A stretch of DNA of 64,000 bases from Enterovibrio qingdaonensis (GCF_028683135.1 NZ_JAJUBB010000009.1:62001-126000), one strand, 5' to 3'. Shown: positions 19,201 through 29,420, numbered from the stretch's first letter. Notes: generated from the sequence alone by a model not told the origin. Made by a program: numbers and translations.

Positions 19201-19851
19201 ATGAAAAAGTGGATAGCAACCGCGATTGCGCTGTTCAGTATGCTTGTTAGCTCATTAGTATCGGCTGCCAATGTTGATGCAATGAATCCTTATAACTTGA
19301 TCAATGGTGTTGCAGAGAGCGCTTTTAGCCGTCTTAAAGCGGATAAAGATGTGTATCAAGCCAACCCTGAGCTATTGCGTCAGGTTGTGATTGAAGAGTT
19401 GATGCCCCACATCAACGTGCGCCTAGCGGCACTGAAGGTATTGGGCCCACGCGCTAATAAAGCGAGCAAAGAACAGCGAGATGAGTTCACCGCCGCGTTT
19501 TATGATTACTTGGTGGCATCCTATGCGCGAATTTTGACGCAATACACTGACCAAGAAGTGACTGTTGAGCCTGAAAAAGCCATTGATGCTAAAAGGAAGG
19601 TCGTTTCAGTTCGTGTCGATATTGTCGACAGTGCCCGACCGCCTATTCGTCTCGATTTTAAATTGCGTAAAAATGGAAAAACGGGCGAATGGCAAGGCTT
19701 CGATGTTGTTGTAGAAGGTGTAAGTATGCTCGACACGACGGCAAGTGAGTGGAGTGCACAACTCCGCAAAAAGAATGGGATAGAAACCGTCGCTAAAGAG
19801 ATGGTTCAGCGAGCTAAAGCACCCATCACAAAAGAAGAGAAAGCGTCGTGA
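19201..19851 (+). CDS. mlaC: MlaC, periplasmic phospholipid shuttle
   Basis: A 216-residue periplasmic protein (Ttg2D family) that carries phospholipids between MlaA at the outer membrane and MlaFEDB. It has a clear Sec signal (MKKWIATAIALFSMLVSSLVSA, cleavage about residue 22). I start at ATG 19201 because GGAGGAG lies 8 bases upstream; the GTG at 19192 would sit on top of that site. The mature part carries the lipid pocket fold, with VRVDIVDSARPPIRLDFKL and GEWQGFDVVVEGVSM. It overlaps mlaB by 4 bases. Confidence 0.95.
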   Translation: MKKWIATAIALFSMLVSSLVSAANVDAMNPYNLINGVAESAFSRLKADKDVYQANPELLRQVVIEELMPHINVRLAALKVLGPRANKASKEQRDEFTAAFYDYLVASYARILTQYTDQEVTVEPEKAIDAKRKVVSVRVDIVDSARPPIRLDFKLRKNGKTGEWQGFDVVVEGVSMLDTTASEWSAQLRKKNGIETVAKEMVQRAKAPITKEEKAS

Positions 19852-20167
19852 GTGCGCCACTATCCATAGAGCGACACACAAATGGACATTACTGCTTGTC
19901 AGGAGAGCTTGATCGTGACACAGTGCCTCCATTTTGGATAGACCGTGCCAACTGGCTTCCCAAGGGGGAGTCTGTCACGCTGGATTTAGCTGCGTTGAAG
20001 CGCGTTGATTCAGCAGGCATGGCCATGTTGTTGCACTTGCAACAACTGCTCAATGAGAACAAGCAAACGCTGGTTCTATGTAATATCCCCGAGCAATTGA
20101 GGGTGTTGCTGCAACTGAGCAATGTAGAAAGTCTTTTCGCTGACCTTACTTTGTCAGCTCAAGAGGA

Positions 20168-20171
<4 letters not shown>
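19848..20171 (+). CDS. mlaB: MlaB, STAS-domain regulator of MlaFEDB
   Basis: A 107-residue single STAS domain protein of the anti-sigma-antagonist fold. It binds MlaF and is needed for assembly and activity of the transporter. The STAS signature is [19 protein letters not shown]. The start is GTG, overlapping the mlaC stop, and the stop overlaps ibaG (ATGA, 20168-20171). Being small and divergent, it is identified as much by position as by sequence. Confidence 0.93.
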
Positions 20172-21704
<1,533 letters not shown>

Positions 21705-21719
21705 GGCGATCACTCGATG

Positions 21720-21748
21720 AAAAAAGGTCACCTAGGTGACCTTTTTTT
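21720..21748. terminator. Bidirectional terminator between murA and degS
   Basis: Near-perfect self-complementary stem AAAAAAGGTCACC/GGTGACCTTTTTT around TA, with T-runs on both strands. It can end murA transcripts and the convergent degS transcripts. Confidence 0.92.
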
Positions 21749-21768
21749 GTATCTGTTAGATTGTGATT

Positions 21769-22839
21769 TTATCGGGCGGGATCTTCACCGATAGTCACCA
21801 TGACTTCGATCGGTTTGCCATCACGAATGAGCTTAAAAGGTACTTCTGTACCAGGGCGCGTATCTGCAACAATATCAAGCGCATACCTGAAACTATTGAT
21901 CGGTTTTCCGTCAATCTCGACAATCAGGTCATTCACCTTAATTCCTGACTTTTCCGCTGGACCATTTGGAGCAAGACCTGCAATAAGTACCCCACGGACT
22001 TGTTCTGCATCGAGCAGTCGCGCCATGACTTGATTGACTTCTCGACCTTCAACACCAAGGTAACCACGAATAACACGCCCATCTGCAATGAGCTTCTGCA
22101 TGATTTTCACGGTCAGTGAGTAAGGTATCGCAAACGATATGCCGTAAGTGTCGATGTCAGTCGCTTGTTGGAACGAGGCGGTATTGATGCCTACTAGCTC
22201 ACCTCGACTATTAACCAGTGCACCGCCTGAGTTTCCTCGGTTAATGGCTGCGTCTGTTTGAAGGAAATCTTGGCGTTGATTGAAGCTCATGCCCGGACGG
22301 CCTGTTGCGGAGATTATCCCGAAGGTGGTCGTTTGACCCAAGTTGTAAGGGTTGCCTATCGCGAGAACGATGTCTCCAACCGAAGGATCATAACTGTCAT
22401 TAAACGGAATAACGGGAAGATCTTCGAGCTCGACCTTCACGACGGCAAGATCGGTACGAAGATCCTTGCCAACAAGTTGAGCGGTACTGATGCGACCATC
22501 TTGCAAGGCAACGATGATTTGATCTGCACGAGCGACAACGTGATAGTTCGTCACGATGTACCCTTTATCACTCATAATGACGCCAGAGCCGAGCCCTTCC
22601 GCGTTAAGTTGAAGCCTATTTTCGTTGCTGTATCTGCGTGTGTAAATATTTACAACGGCGGGTGAGGCACGACGAACGGCATAGTTGTAAGAAAGGAGTG
22701 ATTCATTCGTCTCAAATTGAACGAGCGCGACGTCAGGGAACAATTGATTGGTGCGAAGTGAGGGAACGGCAAACAACAGAATACCAGCGACAATTACGCC
22801 GTAAACTGCTGAACGCGTTAAAAGTGACAGCATGGTCAT
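21769..22839 (-). CDS. degS: DegS, inner-membrane stress-sensing protease
   Basis: A 356-residue HtrA-family serine protease that senses unfolded outer-membrane porins through its PDZ domain and makes the first cut in RseA, releasing sigma-E. It has an N-terminal membrane anchor (SAVYGVIVAGILLFAVPSL, residues 10-28), the trypsin-like domain with triad H100, D130 and S204 (GNSGGALVN), and a single PDZ domain (about 255-350). Single-PDZ architecture and the anchor distinguish it from DegQ next door. It lies 123 bp after degQ with a hairpin between. The murA-degS junction is convergent. Confidence 0.96.
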   Translation of the reverse strand: MTMLSLLTRSAVYGVIVAGILLFAVPSLRTNQLFPDVALVQFETNESLLSYNYAVRRASPAVVNIYTRRYSNENRLQLNAEGLGSGVIMSDKGYIVTNYHVVARADQIIVALQDGRISTAQLVGKDLRTDLAVVKVELEDLPVIPFNDSYDPSVGDIVLAIGNPYNLGQTTTFGIISATGRPGMSFNQRQDFLQTDAAINRGNSGGALVNSRGELVGINTASFQQATDIDTYGISFAIPYSLTVKIMQKLIADGRVIRGYLGVEGREVNQVMARLLDAEQVRGVLIAGLAPNGPAEKSGIKVNDLIVEIDGKPINSFRYALDIVADTRPGTEVPFKLIRDGKPIEVMVTIGEDPAR

Positions 22840-22914
22840 TCCCTACACCGACTAAATTCCAAGGTGCAAAGCATAGCATTGAAATTGCAACAAGAGTAGG
22901 AGAAGAAAGGGCAG

Positions 22915-22947
22915 ATCAGGAACCCAAAAATGATTCAGGTTCCTGAT
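22915..22947. other. Perfect 10-bp hairpin between degQ and degS
   Basis: ATCAGGAACC (22915-22924) and GGTTCCTGAT (22938-22947) around a 13-base loop. On the minus strand it lies 15 bases after the degQ stop, with no clear U-run. It may be a weak or factor-assisted terminator, or a stabilising 3' structure that lets degQ be expressed above degS. Confidence 0.45.
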
Positions 22948-22962
22948 GTGATCTGTGTTAAA

Positions 22963-24330
22963 TCAACGAATAACTAAATACATCGACGAGTCATTGCGAA
23001 GGATGTTTAACGCCAGAGCACTCGGTTTGTTTTCGAGCTCTTTTCGCAGGTCGCCAAGGTTTTTTACCTTGTTTCTATTCAAACCAACGATAACGTCGCC
23101 TTGCTTCAAACCATAACGAGCAGCAATTGAGTCTTTCTCCACGCTGGAGACGCGAACCCCTTTTACTTTGCCTTCAGAATAGTTCTCTAACTCTGCGCCT
23201 TTTAGTGCTTCATGCAATGTTTCAGCGTTGGCTTTCGCCAGTGTCGCTTCTTTAAGTTTGGCGGTAACTGTTTTTTTCTTGCCATCACGGATGATGCCAA
23301 GGTTTACATCTTTACCTGCACCCAGTGTTGCAATCTTCGCACGCAGTTCGCCAAATGTGCGAATGTCTTTGCCATTCACAGAAACGATAATGTCGCCGGC
23401 TTGAATGCCAGCCGTTTCTGCCGCAGAGTCCGGAACCACTTGGCTGACAAATGCACCGTGATTGGTCTCATAGCCAAACGCCTCAGCTAGCTCATTGGTA
23501 AGTTCACCACCTTGCACACCCAGTACACCGCGCTTCACTTCACCGAACTCGAGTATCTGATCAACGAGGTTTTTCGTCATGTTGACTGGAATGGCAAAGC
23601 CGATACCAATGTTACCGCCATTTGGCCCCAAGATTGCGGTGTTAATACCGACTAATTCCCCATTGAGGTTAACGAGCGCACCACCGGAGTTACCGCTGTT
23701 AATTGCGGCATCGGTTTGAATGAAGTTTTCAAAATTTTCGAGATTCAGGCCGCTGCGACCCAGTGCTGAAATAATGCCCGATGTGACTGTTTGACCCAGG
23801 CCAAAAGGGTTGCCAATGGCAATAGCAAAATCCCCAACACGCAGGTTGTCTGAATCTGCCAGTTTTATTTCAGTTAGATTGTCGGCTTTTTCAAGTTTGA
23901 GTAAAGCGACATCGGACATGCTGTCACTGCCGATAAGCTCAGCATCGTATTCTCGTCCATCATGAAGTTGAACAAGAATTTTATCGGCACCGTCAATAAC
24001 ATGATGGTTCGTCACGATATAACCTTTGTCAGCATCAATAATGACGCCAGAACCTAAACCGCGAAAAGGGCGTTCTTTGACTTGCTCTGCCGGAAAATCA
24101 GGACCAAAGAAAAAGCGGAATGACTCAGGAATGCGTTGGGTAGACGTATGGCTTCCTTCAACTGCAATGCTGACCACAGCCGGACTGACGGTTTCAAGCA
24201 TAGGAGCCAAGCTAGGTAGACTTTCACCGGCAATGGCACTGGGCAGTGCTGCAGTTGCCGGTAAAGCGGTAATCGTTGTGCTAACTGCAAGAGCTAGCGC
24301 ACTTAGCGTAGATAAAGACGTTTTTCTCAT
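22963..24330 (-). CDS. degQ: DegQ-type periplasmic protease/chaperone
   Basis: A 455-residue HtrA-family periplasmic protease-chaperone with a Sec signal peptide (MRKTSLSTLSALALAVSTTI, cleavage near residue 27), a serine protease domain with triad H110, D140 and S215 (NSGNSGGALVN), and two PDZ domains (about 255-350 and 365-455). The length equals E. coli DegQ (455), and the loop before the protease core is short, so DegQ rather than DegP. The ATG at 24330 is preferred over the GTG at 24345 because GGGGAG lies 7 bases upstream and the signal peptide then begins normally. It is upstream of degS. A possible sigma-E promoter lies just upstream. Confidence 0.95.
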   Translation of the reverse strand: MRKTSLSTLSALALAVSTTITALPATAALPSAIAGESLPSLAPMLETVSPAVVSIAVEGSHTSTQRIPESFRFFFGPDFPAEQVKERPFRGLGSGVIIDADKGYIVTNHHVIDGADKILVQLHDGREYDAELIGSDSMSDVALLKLEKADNLTEIKLADSDNLRVGDFAIAIGNPFGLGQTVTSGIISALGRSGLNLENFENFIQTDAAINSGNSGGALVNLNGELVGINTAILGPNGGNIGIGFAIPVNMTKNLVDQILEFGEVKRGVLGVQGGELTNELAEAFGYETNHGAFVSQVVPDSAAETAGIQAGDIIVSVNGKDIRTFGELRAKIATLGAGKDVNLGIIRDGKKKTVTAKLKEATLAKANAETLHEALKGAELENYSEGKVKGVRVSSVEKDSIAARYGLKQGDVIVGLNRNKVKNLGDLRKELENKPSALALNILRNDSSMYLVIR

Positions 24331-24357
24331 AAACACACTCCCCACAATCGGTACGAG

Positions 24358-24386
24358 TTAAGAGTGGGGGTTGTGTAAAAAAGTTC
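24358..24386 (-). promoter_or_regulatory. Candidate sigma-E promoter of degQ
   Basis: On the minus strand, GAACTT (24386-24381), a 17-base spacer, then TCTTAA (24363-24358). The sigma-E consensus is roughly GGAACTT then TCTAA-like with 16-17 bases between. The GG of the -35 is TG here, so the match is good but not perfect. The leader would be about 20 bases, which suits the GGGGAG ribosome site. Confidence 0.45.
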
Positions 24387-24417
24387 AATACCTCAATGTG
24401 CTGAAAGTGTGATCCAG

Positions 24418-24828
24418 TTAACTTGCTTTACTTGTTTGCTCAGCATTTTTTAGCAATCCCGAAGCGCCATCTGAGTAATCTCTTGGCTGCTCTTGGGAGT
24501 TAGACTCTTCCGTTACTTCTGAGATTTTGCTGATGCGCTTAGCAAATGGATTGTCTTGTTCAGGCAGGTTTGGCATGAGCTCGGCCGACGTTGAAGCCAT
24601 ATGTTGATACAGCTTACTGTAGTCGCGAGAAATGTTATCGAGCAACTCGGCACTTTGGGCGAAATGGTCAACAAGCTCTTGGCGGTATTGCTCTAGCTCG
24701 TAGCGTGATTTTTCTAACTCTTTTTTTAAGTCTTTTTGTTGAGCGTTATCGCGCATTGTGAGGCGGGCGACGATGAAGCCGATAACAATGCCGATGATCA
24801 CAAAAACAAGCGTGTTGATCCAAGCCAT
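24418..24828 (-). CDS. zapG: ZapG (YhcB), DUF1043 division-associated membrane protein
   Basis: A 136-residue bitopic protein of the YhcB/DUF1043 family, linked to coordination of division, peptidoglycan and LPS synthesis. One N-terminal membrane helix (WINTLVFVIIGIVIGFIVARL) is followed by a long coiled coil (QKDLKKELEKSRYELEQYRQ, on to about residue 80) and a polar, disordered tail. The segment ELVDHFAQSAELLDNISRDY is diagnostic. It is upstream of degQ on the same strand and divergent from zapE, the same neighbourhood as in E. coli. Confidence 0.94.
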   Translation of the reverse strand: MAWINTLVFVIIGIVIGFIVARLTMRDNAQQKDLKKELEKSRYELEQYRQELVDHFAQSAELLDNISRDYSKLYQHMASTSAELMPNLPEQDNPFAKRISKISEVTEESNSQEQPRDYSDGASGLLKNAEQTSKAS

Positions 24829-25009
24829 AAGTGCTCCTTAACTTTATCTAACGGTTTGGATGTATTGCAATTTTTTGCACGCAACGCGTCGAATGGAAAG
24901 AAATTGCATACTCCTGAATGCTCGGTTTTTACTATACATGGCAAAAGATACGCGTGGTACTATTGATTTTGAGAACATAGTTGCCAAGAGTAAGAGTTGG
25001 GTTCAAGGA

Positions 25010-26113
25010 ATGACACCGATAGAGCAATATGAAAAAGATCTGCAACGTCCAGATTTTCTTGAGGATGCATCGCAAAAGCAGGCGGTGCTAGCGTTAGAAG
25101 ATCTTTATCATCGACTGGTTGCACGGCAACAGAGTGCAATTAAGCCGGAAGGCTTTTTACGGTCATTGTTTAGAAAAAAAAGCAAAAGTATCAATCCTGA
25201 GAGAGGGTTGTACTTCTGGGGTGGGGTAGGACGAGGAAAAACCTACCTTGTTGATACCTTCTTTGAAAGCCTACCGTTTGATAAAAAGCTGCGGATGCAT
25301 TTTCATCGATTTATGCATCGTATTCATCATGAGCTCAAGCTACTTGATGGTCAGCAGGACCCATTGCAAAAAATTGCCGATAAATTAGCTCTGGAAGCAG
25401 ACATATTATGTTTTGACGAGTTTTTTGTATCGGACATTACAGACGCGATGATTTTGGGTACCTTGCTCGAAGCCTTGTTTGAGCGTGGTATTTGCCTTGT
25501 GGCTACCTCAAACATTGTGCCCGACGATCTTTACCGCAATGGTTTACAACGTGCGCGCTTCCTTCCCGCTATCGCACTCATTAACCAGCATTGTGAGATT
25601 GTTAATGTTGATGCTGGAACCGATTATCGGTTGAGAACCCTTGAGCAGGCGGAAATATTTCATTTCCCCCTCGATGAAGCAGCTGACAGCAATTTAAAAG
25701 ATTACTTTTATAAGTTAGCCACCGAACCATGCTTTGAAGGGAGGGATATTGAGATCAATCATCGTACCCTCAGGGCTGAGCGTGAAGCTGAAGGCATTGT
25801 CCATTTTGATTTCACGACCTTGTGTGATGGACCAAGAAGCCAATCTGATTACATTGAAATAGCCCGGTTATACCACACTGTTTTATTGGCGAATGTTCCT
25901 CAAATGGGGGCGTCTAAAGATGATGCGGCACGCCGATTTATCGCCATGGTCGATGAATTCTACGAAAGGCACGTAAAACTCATCATTTCGGCAGAGGTTT
26001 CTCTTAGTTCTCTGTATACGGACGGACGTTTGATGTTTGAGTTCAAACGTTGCTGCTCACGGCTTAAAGAGATGCAAAGTCACGATTATCTGGCACTTGA
26101 ACATCTTCCGTAG
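25010..26113 (+). CDS. zapE: ZapE, Z-ring-associated AFG1-like ATPase
   Basis: A 367-residue AFG1/LACE1-type ATPase that destabilises FtsZ polymers and acts late in division under low oxygen or heat. Walker A is WGGVGRGKT; Walker B region is ILCFDEFFVSD. Diagnostic stretches are LVATSNIVPDDLYRNGLQRA and NVDAGTDYRLRTLEQA. I start at ATG 25010 (MTPIEQYEKDL) because family N-termini begin there. The in-frame ATG at 24938 and others up to 24860 add sequence without family similarity or a ribosome site. The ribosome site for 25010 is also poor, with AAGGA touching the ATG, so a longer protein is not fully excluded. Confidence 0.9.
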   Translation: MTPIEQYEKDLQRPDFLEDASQKQAVLALEDLYHRLVARQQSAIKPEGFLRSLFRKKSKSINPERGLYFWGGVGRGKTYLVDTFFESLPFDKKLRMHFHRFMHRIHHELKLLDGQQDPLQKIADKLALEADILCFDEFFVSDITDAMILGTLLEALFERGICLVATSNIVPDDLYRNGLQRARFLPAIALINQHCEIVNVDAGTDYRLRTLEQAEIFHFPLDEAADSNLKDYFYKLATEPCFEGRDIEINHRTLRAEREAEGIVHFDFTTLCDGPRSQSDYIEIARLYHTVLLANVPQMGASKDDAARRFIAMVDEFYERHVKLIISAEVSLSSLYTDGRLMFEFKRCCSRLKEMQSHDYLALEHLP

Positions 26114-26207
26114 TCGATGAAGCTTATTGATAGTGTTGATATTCATCAGTCGGAGAAAAAATCGGGACTTTTTTTGAAAAAAAGGTGATTTTTTCTCCAC
26201 CCTTCCT

Positions 26208-26213
26208 TATAAT
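26208..26213 (+). promoter_or_regulatory. -10 element of the rplM-rpsI promoter
   Basis: Perfect TATAAT followed by CCTGCGACCC, a GC-rich discriminator typical of stringently controlled ribosomal promoters. The -35 is weak (TGATTT or GTGATT at 16-17 bases). A T- and A-rich stretch lies upstream and could serve as an UP element. Transcription probably starts near 26220. Confidence 0.6.
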
Positions 26214-26219
26214 CCTGCG

Positions 26220-26344
26220 ACCCACCGTTACTGTTGAAAGGCGTATGCCGAGGGTACACCACTCGAAGGGGTGCTGAATGAACTCTTAACAGTGGGAGCA
26301 GCAGCTCCTTAAGTGAAATCTAAATTTATCGGGTAATTATTAGC
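26220..26344 (+). promoter_or_regulatory. Structured rplM 5' leader (L13 autoregulatory leader candidate)
   Basis: The 125-base leader can fold into a closed multi-branch structure: CCCACCGTTA (26221-26230) pairs with TAACAGTGGG (26287-26296) with one mismatch. Inside are GGC-GTAT-GCC (26240-26249) and CACC/GGTG (26257-26273). A further hairpin GGAGC-AGCA-GCTCC (26295-26308) shares two bases with the long stem, so the two may compete. L13 is known to repress its own operon in E. coli through the leader. That this fold is the L13 site is inference. Confidence 0.55.
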
Positions 26345-26773
26345 ATGAAAACTTTCGTTGCTAAACCAGAAACTGTAAAACGCGACTGGTACATTGTTGA
26401 CGCAGAAGGTAAAACTCTGGGTCGTATCGCGACTGAAATCGCATCTCGTCTACGTGGTAAGCATAAGCCGGAGTACACTCCGCACGTTGACACTGGTGAC
26501 TACATCGTAGTTATCAATGCGGAAAAAGTTACTGTAACTGGCGCAAAAACTACTGACAAGATGTACCATCACCACTCAGGTTACATGGGCGGCATCAAGT
26601 CAATCAGCTTCGACAAGCTGATCGCGAAGAAACCAGAAATGATCATTGAATTGGCTGTTAAAGGTATGCTGCCACGCGGTCCTCTAGGTCGTGCAATGTT
26701 CCGTAAACTGAAAGTTTACGCGGGCGCACAGCACAAGCACGCGGCACAACAGCCGCAAGTACTGGACATCTAA
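26345..26773 (+). CDS. rplM: Ribosomal protein L13
   Basis: A 142-residue large-subunit protein uL13, an early assembly protein bound to 23S rRNA domain II. It is recognisable throughout: [40 protein letters not shown] and [20 protein letters not shown]. Length is as in E. coli. The ribosome site is weak (GGGTAATTATTAGC), which agrees with leader-mediated control. It is co-transcribed with rpsI, 12 bp downstream. Confidence 0.99.
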   Translation: MKTFVAKPETVKRDWYIVDAEGKTLGRIATEIASRLRGKHKPEYTPHVDTGDYIVVINAEKVTVTGAKTTDKMYHHHSGYMGGIKSISFDKLIAKKPEMIIELAVKGMLPRGPLGRAMFRKLKVYAGAQHKHAAQQPQVLDI

Positions 26774-26785
26774 GAGGATTTAACA

Positions 26786-27175
26786 ATGGCAGAACAATAC
26801 TACGGCACTGGTCGTCGCAAAAGCTCCGCAGCTCGCGTGTTCATCAAGCCGGGCAACGGTAACATCGTAATCAACAAGCGTTCACTGGAGCAGTACTTCG
26901 GTCGCCCAACCGCTCGCATGGTTGTTCAACAACCTCTTGAGCTGGTAGAAATGACTGAGAAACTGGACCTGTACATCACTGTTTCTGGTGGTGGCATCTC
27001 TGGTCAAGCGGGTGCAATCCGTCACGGTATCACTCGTGCGCTGATGCAATACGATGAGACTCTGCGTCCTACTCTGCGTGCAGCTGGCTTCGTCACTCGT
27101 GACGCGCGTAAAGTTGAGCGTAAGAAAGTTGGTCTTCGCAAAGCACGTCGTCGTCCACAATTCTCTAAGCGTTAA
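26786..27175 (+). CDS. rpsI: Ribosomal protein S9
   Basis: A 129-residue small-subunit protein uS9. The C-terminal tail RPQFSKR reaches the P site and contacts tRNA. The core is typical: [34 protein letters not shown] and [15 protein letters not shown]. It is one residue shorter than the E. coli protein. AAGAGG lies before the start in the 12-bp rplM-rpsI gap. A strong terminator follows 34 bases after the stop. Confidence 0.99.
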   Translation: MAEQYYGTGRRKSSAARVFIKPGNGNIVINKRSLEQYFGRPTARMVVQQPLELVEMTEKLDLYITVSGGGISGQAGAIRHGITRALMQYDETLRPTLRAAGFVTRDARKVERKKVGLRKARRRPQFSKR

Positions 27176-27209
27176 TTCGCTTCCGGTTTATCCGGGAATT
27201 CTGGTCACG

Positions 27210-27240
27210 AAAAAGCCTGGCAATTTGCCAGGCTTTTTTA
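27210..27240 (+). terminator. Terminator of rplM-rpsI
   Basis: Stem AAAAGCCTGGCAA with TTGCCAGGCTTTT, a very short loop and a T-run. It is also symmetric enough to work on the other strand, but no minus-strand gene is near. Confidence 0.9.
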
Positions 27241-27564
27241 TTGCCTTTTTCACCACTTTTTCTACTCATCTCACTCCTATCCCTTCCTTATCTCCGCGTA
27301 ATTGGCACTTTGAAGAAATACATTCCTTTTAGGCTTTTGGTTAAAAAAAACGGTGTGTACCTCACATTTGTTACAAAAAGGTAGCTTTATCTTGTCAGAA
27401 AGTGGGGTTTTCCTTATCATTTAATCGACGTATTCGTAGGTTATTATTGGATAATCGGCGAGAGTTTTACGTAAATTAAAATTCTTTTTGAGTTAGCCGT
27501 ACGCTCCAGGGACGCATAAGGACAGTTATAAAAATCCATGCGGGAGCACATGGGAGAATGTTGG
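27241..27564. other. rpsI-petA intergenic region
   Basis: A 324-bp AT-rich stretch without a supported gene. It holds the petABC promoter given separately and a presumed leader of about 138 bases. The first 120 bases after the rpsI terminator show only pyrimidine-rich sequence and no structure I can support. Confidence 0.6.
27392..27420 (+). promoter_or_regulatory. Probable sigma-70 promoter of petABC
   Basis: TTGTCA (27392-27397; 5 of 6), 17-base spacer, TATCAT (27415-27420; 5 of 6). Predicted start near 27427, giving a leader of about 138 bases before the petA ATG at 27565. Confidence 0.65.
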
Positions 27565-28155
27565 ATGAGCAATGCGCCAGTTAATTCCGGCCGACGTCGT
27601 TTCCTGACTTTGTCTACCGCAGTGGTAGGCGGTGTAGGTGCAGTGGCAGTCGCTGTACCGTTTGTAAAGTCATGGAACCCGAGCGCCAAAGCTAAGGCTG
27701 CCGGTGCTCCGGTCGAAGTCGATATTAGTAAAATTGAAGAAGGCCAGTTGGTTCGGGTCATATGGCAAGGTAAGCCTGTTTGGATTGTTCGCCGTGGACA
27801 GGAGTCTCTCGCGCAATTAGATGAGATTGCCGACAAACTGCGTGACCCTGAGTCTGTAGAACCGCAGCAGCCTGAATATATTAAAAATACCTATCGTTCG
27901 ATTAAGCCAGAGCTTTTCGTCGCGGTTGGACTTTGTACGCATCTGGGTTGCTCTCCAACCTATCTGCCGGACAGTTTTGGTGAGCAGGTAGAAGGTGTCA
28001 CATCAGGCTTTTTCTGCCCTTGTCATGGTTCCAAGTTTGATATGGCAGGTCGTGTGTTCCAAAGTGTTCCTGCGCCACTTAATCTGGTTGTCCCTCCTTA
28101 TACGTATCTCAACGATAATCGTATTTTGGTGGGTGCTGATGAGGGGGCTGCGTAA
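27565..28155 (+). CDS. petA: PetA, Rieske iron-sulfur subunit of cytochrome bc1
   Basis: A 196-residue Rieske protein of the ubiquinol-cytochrome c reductase. The twin-arginine export motif RRRFL (10-14) precedes a hydrophobic anchor. The [2Fe-2S] ligands are C124 and H126 (CTHLGC) and C151 and H154 (CPCHGS), with C129-C153 as the expected disulfide. I start at ATG 27565 because GGGAG lies 8 bases upstream; the in-frame ATG at 27538 lacks a ribosome site and would push the Tat motif inward. The stop and petB start share a base (TAATG). Confidence 0.96.
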   Translation: MSNAPVNSGRRRFLTLSTAVVGGVGAVAVAVPFVKSWNPSAKAKAAGAPVEVDISKIEEGQLVRVIWQGKPVWIVRRGQESLAQLDEIADKLRDPESVEPQQPEYIKNTYRSIKPELFVAVGLCTHLGCSPTYLPDSFGEQVEGVTSGFFCPCHGSKFDMAGRVFQSVPAPLNLVVPPYTYLNDNRILVGADEGAA

Positions 28156-29420
28156 TGGAAAACTTGTTGAACTGGTTTGAGAAACGCCTACCTGTGATGA
28201 ATGCATATAAAAAGCATTTGTCAGAATACCCAATGCCTAAAAACTTTAACTTCTGGTACCTATTTGGCTCATTAGCCATGTTGGTACTGGTAAACCAGCT
28301 TTTAACGGGTATTTGGTTAACCATGAGCTACAACCCTTCTGCAGAAGGGGCGTTTGCTTCTATTGAGTACATCATGCGTGATGTAGAGTACGGTTGGTTG
28401 CTGCGTTACATGCACTCTACCGGTGCGTCTGCATTCTTTGTGGTTGTCTACCTCCACATGTTCCGTGGCCTGATTTACGGTTCTTACCAGAAACCACGCG
28501 AGCTGCTGTGGATCTTCGGCATGCTGATTTTCCTCGTGCTGATGGCTGAAGCGTTTATGGGTTACTTGCTGCCTTGGGGACAGATGTCTTACTGGGGTGC
28601 TCAGGTAATCATTTCGTTGTTCGGTGCGATCCCGTTTATCGGTGAAGACTTGACGCTTTGGATCCGTGGTGACTACGTCCTGTCGGGTGCAACGCTGAAC
28701 CGTTTCTTTGCATTGCATGTTGTTGCGCTGCCCATCGTGCTTCTTTTATTGGTTGTGCTGCACATACTGGCATTGCATGAGGTCGGGTCTAATAACCCAG
28801 ATGGCATCGAGACCAAGTTGCCAAAAGGCACCAAAGGCGAAAACTATCAGACCCAATTCCCGTTCCATAAGTACTACACCAAAAAGTACGACATCATTGA
28901 TTCTGTGCCATTCCATCCTTATGGGACAGTGAAGGATCTGGTGGGTGTAGGTTTATTCGGTATTTTGTTTGCCTACGTGATTTTCTTTAATCCAGAGATG
29001 GGCGGCTACTTCCTTGAGCCACCAAACTTTGAAGCAGCAAACCCGCTGAAGACGCCTGAACACATTGCACCTGTATGGTACTTCACACCGTTCTACGCCA
29101 TCTTGCGTGCAGTTCCGGATAAACTCGCTGGTGTTGTCTTGATGGGCCTCGCTATCGTGGTGCTCTTCCTGTTGCCATGGCTTGATCGCTGTAAGGTGCG
29201 TTCTTACCGCTACCGTAGCAAAATTCACTTGGCGAATATTGTTCAATTCACTATCTCTTTCATTGCTCTAGGCGTGTTAGGTGCTTTGCCTGCAACCGAG
29301 CTTTACACTTGGTTTGCTCGAGTATTTAGCTTTGGTTACTTCATGTTCTTCGTATTCTTGTTCTTCTACAGCAAAAACGAAGCAACGAAACCATTACCAG
29401 AGAGGGTGAATTACAAATGA
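28155..29420 (+). CDS. petB: PetB, cytochrome b subunit of bc1
   Basis: A 421-residue cytochrome b with eight expected membrane helices and two b hemes, forming the Qo and Qi quinone sites. Recognisable parts are the heme helix around HSTGASAFFVVVYLHMFRGL, the Qo stretch WGQMSYWGAQVI and, in the C-terminal half, EHIAPVWYFTPFYAILRAVP with the PVW variant of the Qo PEWY motif. N- and C-terminal cytochrome b domains are fused in one chain, as in proteobacterial bc1. It overlaps petA by 1 base and petC by 4. Confidence 0.97.
   Translation: MENLLNWFEKRLPVMNAYKKHLSEYPMPKNFNFWYLFGSLAMLVLVNQLLTGIWLTMSYNPSAEGAFASIEYIMRDVEYGWLLRYMHSTGASAFFVVVYLHMFRGLIYGSYQKPRELLWIFGMLIFLVLMAEAFMGYLLPWGQMSYWGAQVIISLFGAIPFIGEDLTLWIRGDYVLSGATLNRFFALHVVALPIVLLLLVVLHILALHEVGSNNPDGIETKLPKGTKGENYQTQFPFHKYYTKKYDIIDSVPFHPYGTVKDLVGVGLFGILFAYVIFFNPEMGGYFLEPPNFEAANPLKTPEHIAPVWYFTPFYAILRAVPDKLAGVVLMGLAIVVLFLLPWLDRCKVRSYRYRSKIHLANIVQFTISFIALGVLGALPATELYTWFARVFSFGYFMFFVFLFFYSKNEATKPLPERVNYK

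Noticed and set aside
24860-25009. N-terminal extension of ZapE
   Set aside because: The additional 50 codons lack similarity to ZapE N-termini and a ribosome site; mentioned in the zapE entry as not fully excluded.
27054-27332. Plus-strand frame across the rpsI end and terminator
   Set aside because: It overlaps rpsI out of frame and runs through its terminator hairpin.
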